From positions 4,200,407 through 4,264,406 of the forward strand of contig CM036160.1 in assembly GCA_020631735.1 (NCBI GenBank): a stretch of 64,000 nucleotides of DNA. Reading direction: 5' to 3'. The notes beneath the pieces are model-generated. The model was not told the DNA's origin and ran no database searches. It saw only the letters and a program-made list of their open reading frames with translations. Source of the DNA: Saccharum officinarum (Eukaryota > Streptophyta > Magnoliopsida > Poales > Poaceae). Of this stretch, positions 1 to 10,576 are shown piece after piece (within the stretch, counting starts at the first letter, position 1; each line of letters opens with the position of its first letter). The position numbers and the translations under genes were made by a program.

Positions 1-1978
1 ACAACAAGATGTCTCATAGAAAAGGCTTTGTACCTTCAGCAATCTTGAATAGCCAATCCTTACCACATACAAGCGCCTCGAGCATTTCCAGCGTTAGTGA
101 GCTTATACGTTCCCCAAGAATTCTTCCTCCTAAACTAAAAGTAGATTCCGATGAAACTGTGCTAAGGGGAATAGCAAGGAAGTCTCGAACCATAGTTGAT
201 AATACAGGAAACTTGTCTTATCTGCTCTTCCACCATGTTAGGATATCAAAATCATCATTATCCCCCTCAAGTGGTTCTTCTAAATATATATCGATTTCAG
301 ATTTTCGTTCCTGTGCAACTCTTAGTCGTGTTGTGTATTGAGCAAATTCCCTTTCTTTTTCCAAGAACGGGTGACCCAACAGTAGTAGAGGCTTGATTAG
401 CACGTGTCATCATATCCACACTACATGTTCTTGCACATCGCTCCTCATACAATGTGAAGTAATTTCTCATCCATTCTAAGGCACACCTCACATAATTATC
501 AGTCTTACTTGGATCACTGAACACCTTCTCAAAGAAGAACTTCAAGTAGTCAGCCTTCCTTCTTGGATCCAAGGCAGTGGCAATAACTAAGACAACACTA
601 AATGCAATTTCTTTCTTCTTTCTCTTGCGGTTAGCTACATTATGATCATCTTCAGTAGGATTCCAGTATTTCTCAAACTTGGAGTGCATAGAAACAGCTA
701 ACTCCTTGAGTAGATCGGTACTTTGGCAGGCCGGGTCCTTCAAGGCATGAAGGATACAAAGTACTAAAGGCAAAAACCTATGTGCCGTAGGCTCCCTGTG
801 AGCTGAGACAACAAGTGTTAGTTCTTCAAATGCTTTCAGAAATTCACAAACTGCTGCTGCCTTTGCCCATTCTTCCTCACTAGGTGGTTCTTCAAAATAT
901 TTAGGAGCATAAGAATTAAGGATAGCTTTGTATTTCAATGCTTCCCTAAGCATTTTGAAGGTTGAATTCCATCTGGTTGGGATGTCAAGATATATGCCAG
1001 ACTTTGAGGCCAAACCCATCCCTTTTGCAAGTGAATTGAAGACTTGAAGTCTTGAGATTGATGAATCAATATGCTTCAGCAGCTCACGAATCTTTTTGAT
1101 GGCTGTGTGGATCACTGTCATGCCATCCTGAACCAAAATGTTAAGAATGTGAGGCGAACATCTAACATGCAGATACTCACCTTCAAACAATAACTCACGC
1201 TTATGATTTTTGACCAACTCTTCACATGCCGAAGTGTTATTGGTTGCATTATCTAATGTCAAAGTAAACAATTTATCCCTTAAGCCCCATTCTGTCAAGC
1301 ACCTCACTGTTTCTTCTTCAATTGCAAAGCCTGAGTGAGGATACTCTAGTACTTTAAACCAAATGATCTTTTTCTTGATCTTGAATTCTGCATCAACATA
1401 CTGGGCTGTTATGGCCATGTATCCTAAGTTCTGCGATGCCATCCAAATATCTGATGTCAAGCAAACACAAGAGTCCAAACTCTAAAGTTCAGTATGAAGC
1501 TCTTTCTTTAGGTCCTCAAATTTTTCGAAGCAGTCACTGCGGATTGTATGACGACCCTTGACTTGAAAGTTGGCTGCATTGTCTCAATCCAAGGCTGCAG
1601 GTAAGGGTCTTCAAACTGCAGAAATGGGACCTCAGCATGAATGATATACTTGATCATCGCTTTACGACAAAGTTGGGCATCAAAGACAAAATTTGTATCT
1701 ACTGGTTGCTTGCTCATGCTGGCTTGAAATCTCTTTCTGATAGCACTGTCAATTGCTGGACAAGCATTGGCAATATGGCCTCTAAGACTACTGGTGCCAG
1801 ACTTGGTAACCAATTTCAAGTGGCAATACTTGCAAACAACTTTGAGTTCACCATCCACGGCAACCAAATCCTTCTGGAAGTGCTCCCAAACGTTGGACCG
1901 TGTTCGACGTAGTGTCAAAGATGTTTGGTCCTCTTCACTGTCATGAGTTCCAGACCCCTCTGTAGTATCGGATGCCAT
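1..1978 (-). pseudogene. hAT transposase pseudogene (RICESLEEPER-like), element hAT-A
   Basis: A decayed Ac/hAT-family transposase. The start at 1978 opens a BED zinc-finger domain near residues 27-75 (CKYCHL with downstream HI-x4-C). The RNase H-like catalytic region follows from about 1478 (LTSDIWMASQ, then TLDNATNN and RCSPHILN). The C-terminal hAT dimerisation domain lies at about 350-20 (SEIDIYLEEP, LSTVSSESTFSLGGR, LTLEMLEALVC). The frame is broken four times: a frameshift near 1560, a TAG near 1482, a frameshift between about 300 and 400, and a TAA at about 218 inside the dimerisation domain. In living families this protein excises and reinserts the element in the nucleus. This copy cannot make a full transposase and the window cuts off its 3' end. 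No terminal inverted repeat was located. Family call is secure; subfamily is by resemblance only. Confidence 0.9.
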
Positions 1979-1986
1979 GTTTTCAC

Positions 1987-2894
1987 CTGAAGAAATAGAG
2001 GAAACTGAAACTAAGCTTTGGAAGGTACATAGTCAGTGCAAACTCTCATGAGTTCCAAACTGAAGTTACAAACACATGAGGCTAAACTCTACAAAGAGCA
2101 AAAAAAAATACCAGTGCATATAACCATGCATTGCTTTGGAATGATCAGCATGCATTAAAAGATAAGATAAGATACCATTATTACGGGATTTTTTTAGAGG
2201 GTTATTACTGGGAATTTTGGTCTACCTATCTAGTCAAACTAATCAAAGTTTGTTAAAGTGATTATTGATTAGCAGCAATATGGACACAAGTTGCAAGGAA
2301 TTGTTCCACTGGCATGCATTGCTTTCTTTATTATCCTGATTCCTTCAAAGACAATGTCATTTTTGGTGTATGCACATATGTACAGTATGTAGGTATACAG
2401 AAAAGATACTAAAAAAGACAATGTCATTTTCAGTGCATGCACATTGCTTTCTTTGGAACGATCAGTACGTAGGTATACAGAAAAGATAGATAATAATAGT
2501 AAAATCATTAGTAACAAAATACTAACTGTATCTGAGGGCAAAAGTAGTCCAAAAGTATACAGGTTTAATTATTAACTGAAAAAACAATAATACAACTGAT
2601 CTAGATAGTTTATCACAGTACAATTTACAGGTTTAACTTGATCTAGGTAGTTTATCACAGTACAAAAGTATACAGGTTTAATTATCTAAAGCTGAAAACC
2701 TACAATCATCCCATCTTACTGGGCAAATCTACACAACAAAGGTTTAACTTGAATACCAGATTGAACAAATACCTGAAAAATTGGACTAGTTAAGTTCAAC
2801 TACACATCTCATGGACTAAGTAGTTTATCACAGTACACGAAGGCAGCGATTAGATTCACAAACAGAGCGAGCAGGAGAAGAGGAGCAGGCATAC
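1987..2894 (-). other. Intron in the 5' leader of hAT-A, with short tandem duplications
   Basis: On the minus strand a donor (AAG|GTATGC at 2895/2894) and an acceptor (TTCAG|GTGAAAAC at 1987/1986) bracket an AT-rich segment that ends eight bases before the hAT-A start codon. Such 5'-leader introns are usual in plant hAT genes. It contains near-identical pairs: GACAATGTCATTTT at about 2351 and 2416, and GTTTATCACAGTACA at about 2608, 2650 and 2822. No coding potential was seen. Confidence 0.55.
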
Positions 2895-3260
2895 CTTAGT
2901 CCCCTGTGTCCTGGACAGTAGAGTCTTGCCGTCTTGCCGATGTTGCGCACGCTGAAGACTCAGCGGCGCCCTTCTTGGCTTCCGTCCTTGCACACAGCAC
3001 ACCGTCAGGCACGTGATGCGCACGCTCAGTCCCTCTCCCCTGCCGCCGCTCCCTACCCACTGTCTCCCTCTGGCGCGCCGCCGTTCTGCCGCCTCGACGG
3101 GTTTGCGGAATCACGGCTCCGTGCTCGACTACTGCCAGCGGGGTGAGAGGAAAGCTGGTGGCTTGTGGTGGATAGGGTGATGGAGTAGCAACTAGCTAAC
3201 CCTAGCCGCCATGGCGAGTCGAAAGAGAGAGGCGTCGGGCGTCGGAGACGGATGGAAACC
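2895..3260 (-). other. GC-rich leader/promoter-proximal region of hAT-A
   Basis: GC-rich stretch upstream of the leader intron, probably the untranslated first exon and promoter-proximal part of hAT-A. ORFs on both strands here are low-complexity Arg/Ser/Pro/Ala translations and are not credited. The flank beyond about 3250 has ACCGAACC-type motifs like those near hAT termini, but no matching partner at the other end lies in the window. Confidence 0.35.
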
Positions 3261-3396
3261 GAACCACGCTACGGTAGCTAGTACCCCACACCGAACCAGC
3301 CCACTAGATTCTTTAGCCCATTTTCACCCAAACCATGTAGGTCCAGATAGAAAACCACACCACAAAGCCCGGATTCAGCCCAAACCATTCTCAGGT

Positions 3397-3534
3397 TTAC
3401 GTCTTGAGCAGGCCCGTGACCTCCGCCACCACCCGGCGAGCCACGTCCTGGAGGTCGGCCTTGTTGGGCACTAGGTCCTTGAGGTCACCAATGCTGAAGA
3501 TGAGGCTAGAACCGGGCGGCGTCGGTGCCGCCAT
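3397..3534 (-). CDS. Small 45-aa ORF, unrecognised
   Basis: An ATG-to-stop ORF of 45 codons in a GC-rich island beside K1. It encodes an Ala/Pro-rich start followed by a regular amphipathic run (GDLKDLVPNKADLQDVARRV). Codon use is G/C-ending, unlike the AT-rich kinase next to it. It could be the first exon of a captured host gene or the N-terminus of a retroelement gag. I do not recognise it, and no splice donor or downstream exon was identified. Confidence 0.25.
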   Translation of the reverse strand: MAAPTPPGSSLIFSIGDLKDLVPNKADLQDVARRVVAEVTGLLKT

Positions 3535-3635
3535 GACAGTGAGTAGGTCTGTCTAATGATTGACAGTGGTGGGGCGATGGGGAGGATGTGGTATGGTGAC
3601 GCCTTGGCGAAGTCGGCGGCAGCGGATGTGGCCCG

Positions 3636-5435
3636 TCACTGATGATCATGGGTTGCGTCCGCAGGCGAGGATGTCGGTGATGCGGCGGCAATTGTCCTCC
3701 CCCGGGGCGGCCCCGCCTGCCTCAAGGATTTAGGCTTCGGCTGAAGCTCGTAAACAACTACCAAGCCTTTGGTGTCGTATGTGATACATCTTGCCTGTTC
3801 ATCTCGATAAATCCAATCAATGCTTCGCTGCATGGATAATGAATAGGTTGTTGTTGTGAGGGTTAATTTCTAACAACAGAAACAAATAATTGCACTACAA
3901 CTATAACAGTGACGCTAATTATGGTCAGAAAATGAAGCATGAGTGGTTATTTTCTTCAGACATCCATATTTATTTAGGCACTCTTATGACATTAAATCTG
4001 TAGAAGCATAGTGCGCATTGAGAGTCATACCTTCTCAGCAACACGGGGGGTTTTCCCAGGAGACCTATATTTTGGTTCTATTGCATTTAGACTTTGAACT
4101 ATGACCAGTGAAGTAGGCCTTTTCTCCAAATCAGGTTCCAGGCACTTCAGGGCTATAGAGATGCATTGCTCCACTTGTTGGACATGCCTTCCCGGTGACA
4201 TATGCATGGGTGTTATTTCTAGAATTCTGTTCTTCCAACTTCCAACCACCTAAACATTTGCATGAGTAATTTCTCAAAGAAAACATTTGCATAAGGTAGA
4301 AAATTACGGTATAGTGCTTGATAATCTTACTTCATCTGTATAGTGCTTGATAGATGTTCTCTCGCCAATATTGGGATAGCCCCTGTGACCTGTGATTATC
4401 TCTACGATTATGACACCCAAACTGAATATATCTGCCTTAGAGGAGATAATTCCGTGGTTTATGTTTCTTGTGCCATATATCCACTGCCGAAGAATTTTAC
4501 ATAATCAGCTGGAGAAAAGGGTTAAAAAAATGATGCTCTAGCAAGAGGAATAGCTTACAGCGTTCCTGCAACATTGGAGGTGACAATTTTGGATTTTTGT
4601 TCACCCAAAAGCCTTGACAAACCAAAATCCGCAATTTTCGGCGTCGTCGTGGCATCCATCAGTATGTTTTGAGGTTTAAGGTCCAGGTGAACAATGACAT
4701 TCATCGTGAAGATAACGCAAACCTCTGCAAACTCCCCTAATTATCTGATATCTCGTATCCCAATCAAGGACCGAAAATTCATCTGTAGAAATAGATCATA
4801 GTATTGTATTTTGTGGCTTTTGATATAATGGCACAATTGTGTGTGTGTTCTAATCAAGTAAAGATTCCAAAGAAAAGACCAGTATTGTATTTCAACATAC
4901 CAAAAATATGCTTGTCAAGGCTTCCCTTACATTGACATTCAAAGGAAAGCAAACATGCAGGTGTTAGAAGCATAACATATTCCCCACTTGATAGCTTCAT
5001 CACTTCCGACCTGGTTTGGACACAGTAACCTACAAGTTGTATGACAATTTGGTGCCTGACACCCATAAGGCGAATGATCTCATTCTTGAATTGCTTATTA
5101 TTGCTGCTACTGTCCAAGTCCAACAGATGTGCATAAAAAAATTATCTTTACAGCAATAACTTTGCCGCTCTGGAGAACTCCCTTCATAGCATGGAGGTAA
5201 ACCATTCATTATCTGTTACTGTTGCCATCAGTTGAAAATTGGAGTGGAAGGGGAATGGTCATACCTTGTATACTACTCCATATGCACCCCTTCCAAGTTC
5301 TCGTTCAGTGGAAAAATCGCATGTGATGACTTTCAAAAATTCTAGTGGCAAAGAAATTGGTTCTGCAGTTGGATCCTGCAGCTTTTTCTCCAATTTTTTC
5401 TACAATATTTCACATTCAGTAGCTCCACTATCCAT
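3636..5435 (-). pseudogene. Receptor-like/cytoplasmic Ser/Thr kinase K1 (Pelle/IRAK type), pseudogene
   Basis: Six exons with GT/AG borders can be read: 5265-5435, 4901-5181, 4559-4782, 4331-4483, 4031-4249 and 3636-3827. Exon 1 carries the glycine-rich loop (ELGRGAYGVVYK). Exon 2 carries the VAIK lysine (VIAVK) and the conserved Glu. Exon 3 carries the catalytic loop and activation segment, exon 4 subdomains VIII-IX (DIFSLGVIIVEIITG), exon 5 the C-lobe (CLEPDLEKRPTSL). The product resembles grass DUF26-lacking kinases with no ectodomain or membrane segment. It is broken: codon 12 is TAG (5400-5402), exon 3 has lost about two bases so HRD reads HLD out of frame, and exon 4 has lost one base after GYMAQE. 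It is the paralogue of K2 and lies downstream of NLR1 on the same strand. Confidence 0.88.
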
Positions 5436-6716
5436 TCCTGATTACGAGCTTTTTCTCCATTTATAGGAAAAACAAATGTGGGCGCTCCAACTTGCAAAAC
5501 ATTCTCTTGTGGGCTAGCAAAATTAATACAAGATGTTCTCACTGAATAAATACAAGAGTATCAAAATGAATGAGGGAATAAACAGAGACTTCTTGTCTAG
5601 AATAAAAATGGCAATTTCTAGATAAAGCACATTCTGTACAAAAGACAATTCAAAAAATAATATGTATAAGTGTAACAGTCACATACTACCAAAAACAAAC
5701 ACACTCTTACCATAAAGAAAAAATAAAATTTATGCAGTGTCCATATGTATAATGATTACTGATAAGAGTTCTAAACTCCTCCATTGGATGAAAACAGAGC
5801 AAGTGAGCAACCATAAAAAATGCAAGAGCAAGCAACGAGAAATTGCTTGTGAGAGAACAAAAAGGGAAATCAAACTTTAGGAGAGATGACTGACCCCAGC
5901 CCTTATTGAGATGTACGTATAGAAGATAGAAGGGGGTGATTCCATTCCCATCCTCTGAAAATCTTTTTTTGCATGATTAAGTAACCATAGCAGCATACGC
6001 CTCAGCAATCCAATCTACACCATCTACTAGTTAACTTCGAATAGCTATATAGCATAGGGATCAATGACCAGCAATGTCCTTGCAGCTTGCACCCGTGCCT
6101 ATGAGGATCAGCAAATATTCGCTGGACAAGAAACCAGCGAAAACGAGCTGACCAGCCCTGCGACTTTTCTTTAATTCATTCTGGCAACTTTCTTTTTTTA
6201 GAATGTCATAAAGTTATACTCACAGCTTTTATGTATAGCATTTTGTGGAACAAAACGTATTACCATAACTTCTTATCGTAATCTTTTAATATAGTTTTTA
6301 ACATAACTTTATAAACAAACTTATCATGACAACTTTTGTACATGACATTTTGAACCCAATTTTTGTTTATAATTATCAGCAGACATACTTATCATAACAA
6401 TTTCTCAACACGAAATATGTGCAATCTGTATGTACTGATGGTACACAGCTCAATCCCACCAAGCCTGACAACTCAGAGGAAGCTAGAAAGTGTACCACGA
6501 TCGCCCCAATTCCAACCAAATACTGCAGCATGAATGGCCGTTCTTGGTTGAGAAAAAGGTCATAGACGACATCAACCCTAAATGCAGATGCTCCAGAAGC
6601 GGACATCCACATCATCGCCTTAAAATGAATTGAGTTATGAGCTGATTTTGTTTAATAATCTCGTTTGGGTCATTGTCGTGTGCTGTTTGTACTAAGGTGG
6701 TCTGATCCTGGCACGT
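5436..6716. other. 5' flank of K1, duplicated elsewhere in the window
   Basis: No gene seen. Positions about 5550-6050 align with the K2 5' flank at about 43770-44350; shared landmarks include GATGAAAACAGAGCAAGTGA and CGCCTCAGCAATCCAA. This marks the end of the duplicated kinase block. Positions 6400-6600 instead match 58350-58580. ORFs here are non-coding shadows. Confidence 0.6.
6400..6600. repeat. Segment paralogous to 58350-58580
   Basis: The two segments share GCAATCTGTATSTACTGATGG, GTACACAGCTCAA, CCCCAATTCCAACCAAATA and TAGACGACATCAACCCTAAATG in the same order and orientation. The copy at 58.4 kb is longer by short insertions. One lies upstream of K1 and the other upstream of NLR2, so it is probably an old piece of cluster intergenic DNA. 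Confidence 0.7.
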
Positions 6717-6890
6717 TTCGTTGTTATTTGATAATTAATGTCCAATCATAGTCTAATTAGGCTTAAAAGATTCGTCTCGTCTATTTCGTCTAAACTGTGT
6801 AATTAGTTTTATTTTTTATCTATATTTAATGCTTCATGCATGTGTCTAAAGATTCGATGTGACGGGGAATCTGAAAAAATTTGCAAAATC
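6717..6890 (+). mobile_element. Truncated Tourist-type MITE
   Basis: The core of the family seen intact at 15258-15500 (TTGTTATTTGATAA, AAAAGATTCGTCTCGT, GATTCGATGTGACGG) is present, but about 60 bp of the left end and 25 bp of the right end are missing. It abuts the next copy head to tail. Confidence 0.75.
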
Positions 6891-6891
6891 T

Positions 6892-7134
6892 GGGACCGGT
6901 TTAGATGCAAAAAATTTTGCAAAATGGCACTGTAGCTCTTTTCGTTGTTATTTGGCAAATATTGTCCAATCATGGTCTAATTAGACTTAAAAGATTCGTC
7001 TCGTCCATTTCGTCTAAACTGTGTAATTAGTTTTATTTTTTATCTATGTTTAATGTTTCATGCATGTGTCTAAAGATTCGATGTGACGGAGAATCTGAAA
7101 AATTTTGCAAAATTTTATGGGAACTAAATAGGGC
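6892..7134 (+). mobile_element. Tourist-type MITE (PIF/Harbinger), near full length
   Basis: About 243 bp running from GGGACCGGTTTAG to CTAAATAGGGC with the same internal sequence and orientation as 15258-15500. Its right end falls exactly where the left LTR of the 7.1-10.0 kb retroelement becomes recognisable. It therefore either inserted into that LTR or marks the site where the LTR 5' part was lost. A clean 3-bp target duplication cannot be shown. Confidence 0.75.
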
Positions 7135-7388
7135 TGGCCAATCGGCAACGAAAGTGGGCTGGGTTACCCTTGGCCTATGGAAGCAAGCAACAATAAGTAT
7201 GACAGCACCATCGGCAGGAAGAGTCATCGAAGAACAGACCACAGAACCGACGGCGGCTAGCGCAAGCTTGAGTCGAGACGAGCGATTGCTCGAGGCTAGC
7301 TTCGGCGAGTTGTATCCCCTTCTCTTAATCCTTCTTCCTCCTTCTAACTACCACTTCTTCGTGTTGGATTTGGTTGAGGACGGTGACA
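7135..7388 (+). repeat. Left LTR (5'-truncated, internally deleted)
   Basis: Matches 9689-10006 of the right LTR: CAATCGGCAA, GGAAGCAAGCAACAAT, GACGGCGGC and GTGTTGGATTTGGTTGAGGA occur in order. The first ~23 bp are replaced by the MITE end, and about 66 bp around TGTACTCAGAACAATC are absent. Confidence 0.85.
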
Positions 7389-7403
7389 ATTGGTACCGGA
7401 GCC

Positions 7404-8510
7404 ATGTCCACTTTACCCACCACCGTGTCGGAGTTCGTGGCCACCATGAAGACGGAGGAGATGCTTGCCAAGATTCTAGCGAGGTAGGAGGAGATGAACA
7501 CTCAGCTGCGCAACCTCGCTGAGCCATCGCCTCCCTCAACCTCCATCCTCACCGCCGACACCGAGGAACGAGAGGCATCGACGATCTCCTCGGCGCTCGT
7601 CCCTTCTCCGTCCTCGGCACCACCGCAGGACGCAGATCCCGGCTTCCAGTCGGGCGTCACCGGGCTCTCCTACATCCCCTTCGCCCATGGCGCCGGCAGG
7701 CTGGAGAATCGCGCCTCGCTCCAGGTCGACATCACCATTGGCACCGGCTACAACTCCGTCCACGGCGGCTCCATCCTGTCATACCTCGCGCCCATCCGCG
7801 AGGCCGCCAGGGCCCCTGCGCCCGTCGCGCTCTCCAACCCGCGCGAGAAGATCCATGGCGCCCTGGACGGGAGTGTTGTTGGTGCCCAGCCACACGCGCG
7901 TCTTCCTCCAGGAGTCACGGATCTCCGCCGGGTACCAGCCCCATGGCTGCTTCCGGATGCCGCGGTAGTGCGCCTTCACGCGCTGCTGATCCCCTCCCTC
8001 GACAGCAACGCCTCCGACAGTGAGACCGCCTCCTCTTGGCCCACCGTCCCCGAGAAGATCCACCTCCGTCTCGTCAACAAGACGGAGCCGTTCCGCAACA
8101 TGTGCCTCTTTCGTTTCTCCCTACCGTCATCCGATCAGGTGCTCGGCCTGCCCACCGGCAAGCCCATCTTCGTCTGCGCCAACCCCACCACCAGCAACCT
8201 GGTGATGGCCGCCTTGGCCTCGCCCGTCTCTTTCCCAACCTCCGCTCCTAGCCAAGACGCGGCTCTGGACTTCCAGTTTGGCTTCCCCGAGCTCCTCATC
8301 GCCTCGCCCACCAGGTGTTCCACACTAAGCCTGTACTGGTATGCTTGTATTCCAGTGTCCATAGCACCGTCCTCAGCGCCATCAACAGCTTTCCCTGCCT
8401 CTACACTGCCCCAAGAGGACAGTACCGACATCGGGAATTGGCGAGGATGTACGCAACCAAAACCTCCATGCAATGAACATGAACCTGCAGTTAGTTTGGC
8501 ATTTCAGTGA
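7404..8510 (+). pseudogene. Gag-like start fused in frame to captured nitrate reductase pieces
   Basis: The ATG at 7404 lies 15 bases after the left LTR. It opens a gag-like N-terminus (MSTLPTTVSEFVATMKTEEM) that is interrupted by TAG at 7485 and then continues in frame to 8510. About residues 84-121 after the internal Met at 7494 resemble the hinge of plant NADH nitrate reductase ([18 protein letters not shown]). Residues 185-229 resemble the start of its FAD/cytochrome b5-reductase domain ([19 protein letters not shown]). No molybdenum, heme or NADH-binding domain is present, so no enzyme is encoded. Codon use is strongly GC-rich, like a grass host gene. The segment 3' of residue 230 is unrecognised. 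The nitrate reductase resemblance comes from remembered family motifs and was not searched. Confidence 0.7.
7860..7976 (-). pseudogene. Captured AP2/ERF DNA-binding domain fragment (antisense)
   Basis: The minus strand encodes [20 protein letters not shown] then [11 protein letters not shown]. These are the YRG and WLG elements of an AP2/ERF domain, about 39 residues long, lacking the C-terminal amphipathic helix. It lies exactly between the two nitrate reductase pieces. The 11-mer GAGAAGATCCA occurs on both sides (about 7845 and 8053), suggesting that the piece was inserted by a copying or repair event. It cannot encode a functional transcription factor. Confidence 0.75.
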
Positions 8511-9665
8511 GACAAAACAATATATCTCTCCATTGGCATTTGAGTCGTGGATTGGAGACCCATTCATGGGAAGGAATGATGCCGCTGCTTTTATGTGTCA
8601 ACTGCAAATTGTCTCCAAGGCCTCTATCTCAAAGTAAATTGTTGCAGCTTCAGTTATATGCTAGTTGTGTGCTTGGCTGTGCCGTCAGTAAATGCATAGT
8701 GAGCCTTTCTCATTGTGTTATCAGCTGGGATTATATGGAGCATTGGTTTGAGCTACTTGCAGGGGCAATACAGCTGGATCTGTGCAACATAAGAGGAATT
8801 GTGGATTTATTTCGGTCAAATTTGTACCAGATTTGGCTTTTCTCTGAGATGCTAGCTGCAGACAAGTTTATGCACTTCAATGGGGAATTTTATTTGACCC
8901 CACCCTTACAGAGTATGGAGCAGATGAAGTTCTTGGATATATCTCCATCCCAAGCAGAGTACATAGTTATTTCCAGATAGTACCTGCCTTGTGCTCTTGT
9001 TGCAAGCAGCAAGGTTACGGATACTCTTTGGGTTTGGGCATTGCTTCTGAACTTTGCTGCCCCATCAAAGAAAGTCAAGCAATCACTCATGGTGATTCAA
9101 GTGCTTGTGTTGTACGCAGGTTGTCGGTGTTTGATTGTATGCAGAAATGATTGCTCTGTCACCTATATGGGGAGGAAGTCAAGGATGATTGCTCTGTCCA
9201 AGTTCTGGATTCAGTTTCAAGCAGTAATTGGGAACAAGATTCACCAAAATCTTCTTTCTAAGGGTACAAAATGCACGCTGGTGTTTCAGATAGATGTGCA
9301 GTTACCTAGACTTCAGATCATCGCCAAGTACCAGCATGGATTACTGATGAGCAGAGTTTGCATTCTATCTTCCTCAGAGTCTGGTCTCGATGTTGCAGTA
9401 ATGGCTTGGGGACAAAATTTGTATCAGTCACAAGTATGGCCTGCACCATATGCATTTTGAAGCACGATCACCTTGAAGCTTCTCGCCAAATGTAACCAGT
9501 GCAAGGTACAACTGTGGGAGCCTACTATTCTCTTGTATTCATTTTTTAGGCTGAGGCTATGGGATCCTGGTGGATTACTTCACAACTGCCAAGCCATGGA
9601 CCTAACCTTGGTGATACATGTGCAAGAACGGCTTGGGGACAAGCCGTGTTTCAAGAAGGGGGGAA
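8511..9665 (+). other. Internal region of the non-autonomous LTR element
   Basis: No intact gene. AT-richer than the upstream captured part, with short ORFs (for example 8507-8980 and 9041-9460) that resemble nothing I recognise and may be further captured exons. It ends in the polypurine tract directly before the right LTR. Confidence 0.5.
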
Positions 9666-10006
9666 TGTTAGGAACCTTGGGCTGTTGGGCTGGTCAATCG
9701 GCAAGAAAAGTGGGCTGGGTTGTCCTTGGCCCATGGAAGCAAGCAACAATACAAGTATGACCACACCATCGGCAGGAAGAGTCGTCGAAGAACAGACCAC
9801 AGAACTGACGGCGGCAAGCGCAAGCTTGAGTCGAGGCGAGAGATTGCTCGAGGCTAGCTTCGGCCAGAGTTGTATCCCCTTCCCTTAATCCTTCTTCCTC
9901 CTTCCAACTACCAGTTCATGTACTCAGAACAATCTAGTGTGTTCTAGAGAGTTGATTTGTGTTACTGTATTGTTATTCGTGTTGGATTTGGTTGAGGACG
10001 GTGACA
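9666..10006 (+). repeat. Right LTR of the non-autonomous element
   Basis: Begins TGTTAGGAACC immediately after the polypurine tract and ends GGTGACA, satisfying the TG...CA rule. Length 341 bp. It supplies the reference for the truncated left copy. Confidence 0.85.
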
Positions 10007-10127
10007 CAGACTTGAGAGATGTATCATGTATGGGCAACGGTGGCACCAGCGCCAGCAATAATTGGCCATCTTTGCTTTTGCACCCTTTTTGCTTTTTTTT
10101 CCTCCTTGTTATTAACTAGTGGAAATG

Positions 10128-10146
10128 CACGTGCGACACGCACGTG
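10128..10146 (-). other. Helitron 3' terminal hairpin
   Basis: Perfect 8-bp inverted repeat CACGTGCG/CGCACGTG with a 3-nt loop, eight bases from the terminal CTAG on the minus strand. Confidence 0.7.
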
Positions 10147-10576
10147 TCTACCAAAAACAACATTCTTTATAAGAAAAAATAACAATGTTTTTTTTAGAAG
10201 AATGCACATACAACATGCTTTTGAGAAATAAGAATGCACATACAACACACACATCTAAGAAATAAATTTATATGTAGACTTCAATTATCAATCAATTATC
10301 TTGAAAATTGAGCTTAGTATTGTAATACAGTAATTATTATTCTAAAAAATATAATGCATCTATTGAATTCATAGTGGATACAAACATAAAAGCAATGGTC
10401 ATATTATTTTAGCAAAATGAATGGAGAAAAAAGATGAAAATATCAAGAACAATTTTTGACTTCACTCAAATAAGAGAAATGGCACAAAAAAATATGTACA
10501 ATTGGAACTCTTAAACTGGTAATCATCTACATAATTAATGAAGTAGCATATTATCTACTTATAAGCTTGTTATGTT

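Larger units (their letters stand above)
7135..10006 (+). mobile_element. Non-autonomous LTR retrotransposon with captured host-gene fragments
   Basis: Two direct repeats flank a short internal domain. The right LTR is complete (9666-10006, starting TGTTAGG, ending GGTGACA). The left LTR (7135-7388) lacks its first part and an internal ~66-bp stretch present in the right one. A primer-binding site (TGGTACCGGAGC, near the initiator-Met tRNA type TGGTATCAGAGC) follows the left LTR at 7391. A polypurine tract (AAGAAGGGGGGAA, about 9653-9665) precedes the right LTR. No protease, integrase or reverse transcriptase is encoded, so it would depend on enzymes from other elements. The interior is a gag-like start fused to pieces of nitrate reductase and an antisense AP2/ERF gene. 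No target-site duplication can be tested because the left end is gone. Confidence 0.85.

Noticed and set aside
9..341. 110-aa plus-strand ORF
   Set aside because: It is the antisense shadow of the hAT-A dimerisation domain.
6376..6615. 79-aa minus-strand ORF, and the similar ORF at 58372-58581
   Set aside because: DNA is similar between the copies but the reading frame is not preserved, so the similarity reflects duplicated noncoding sequence.
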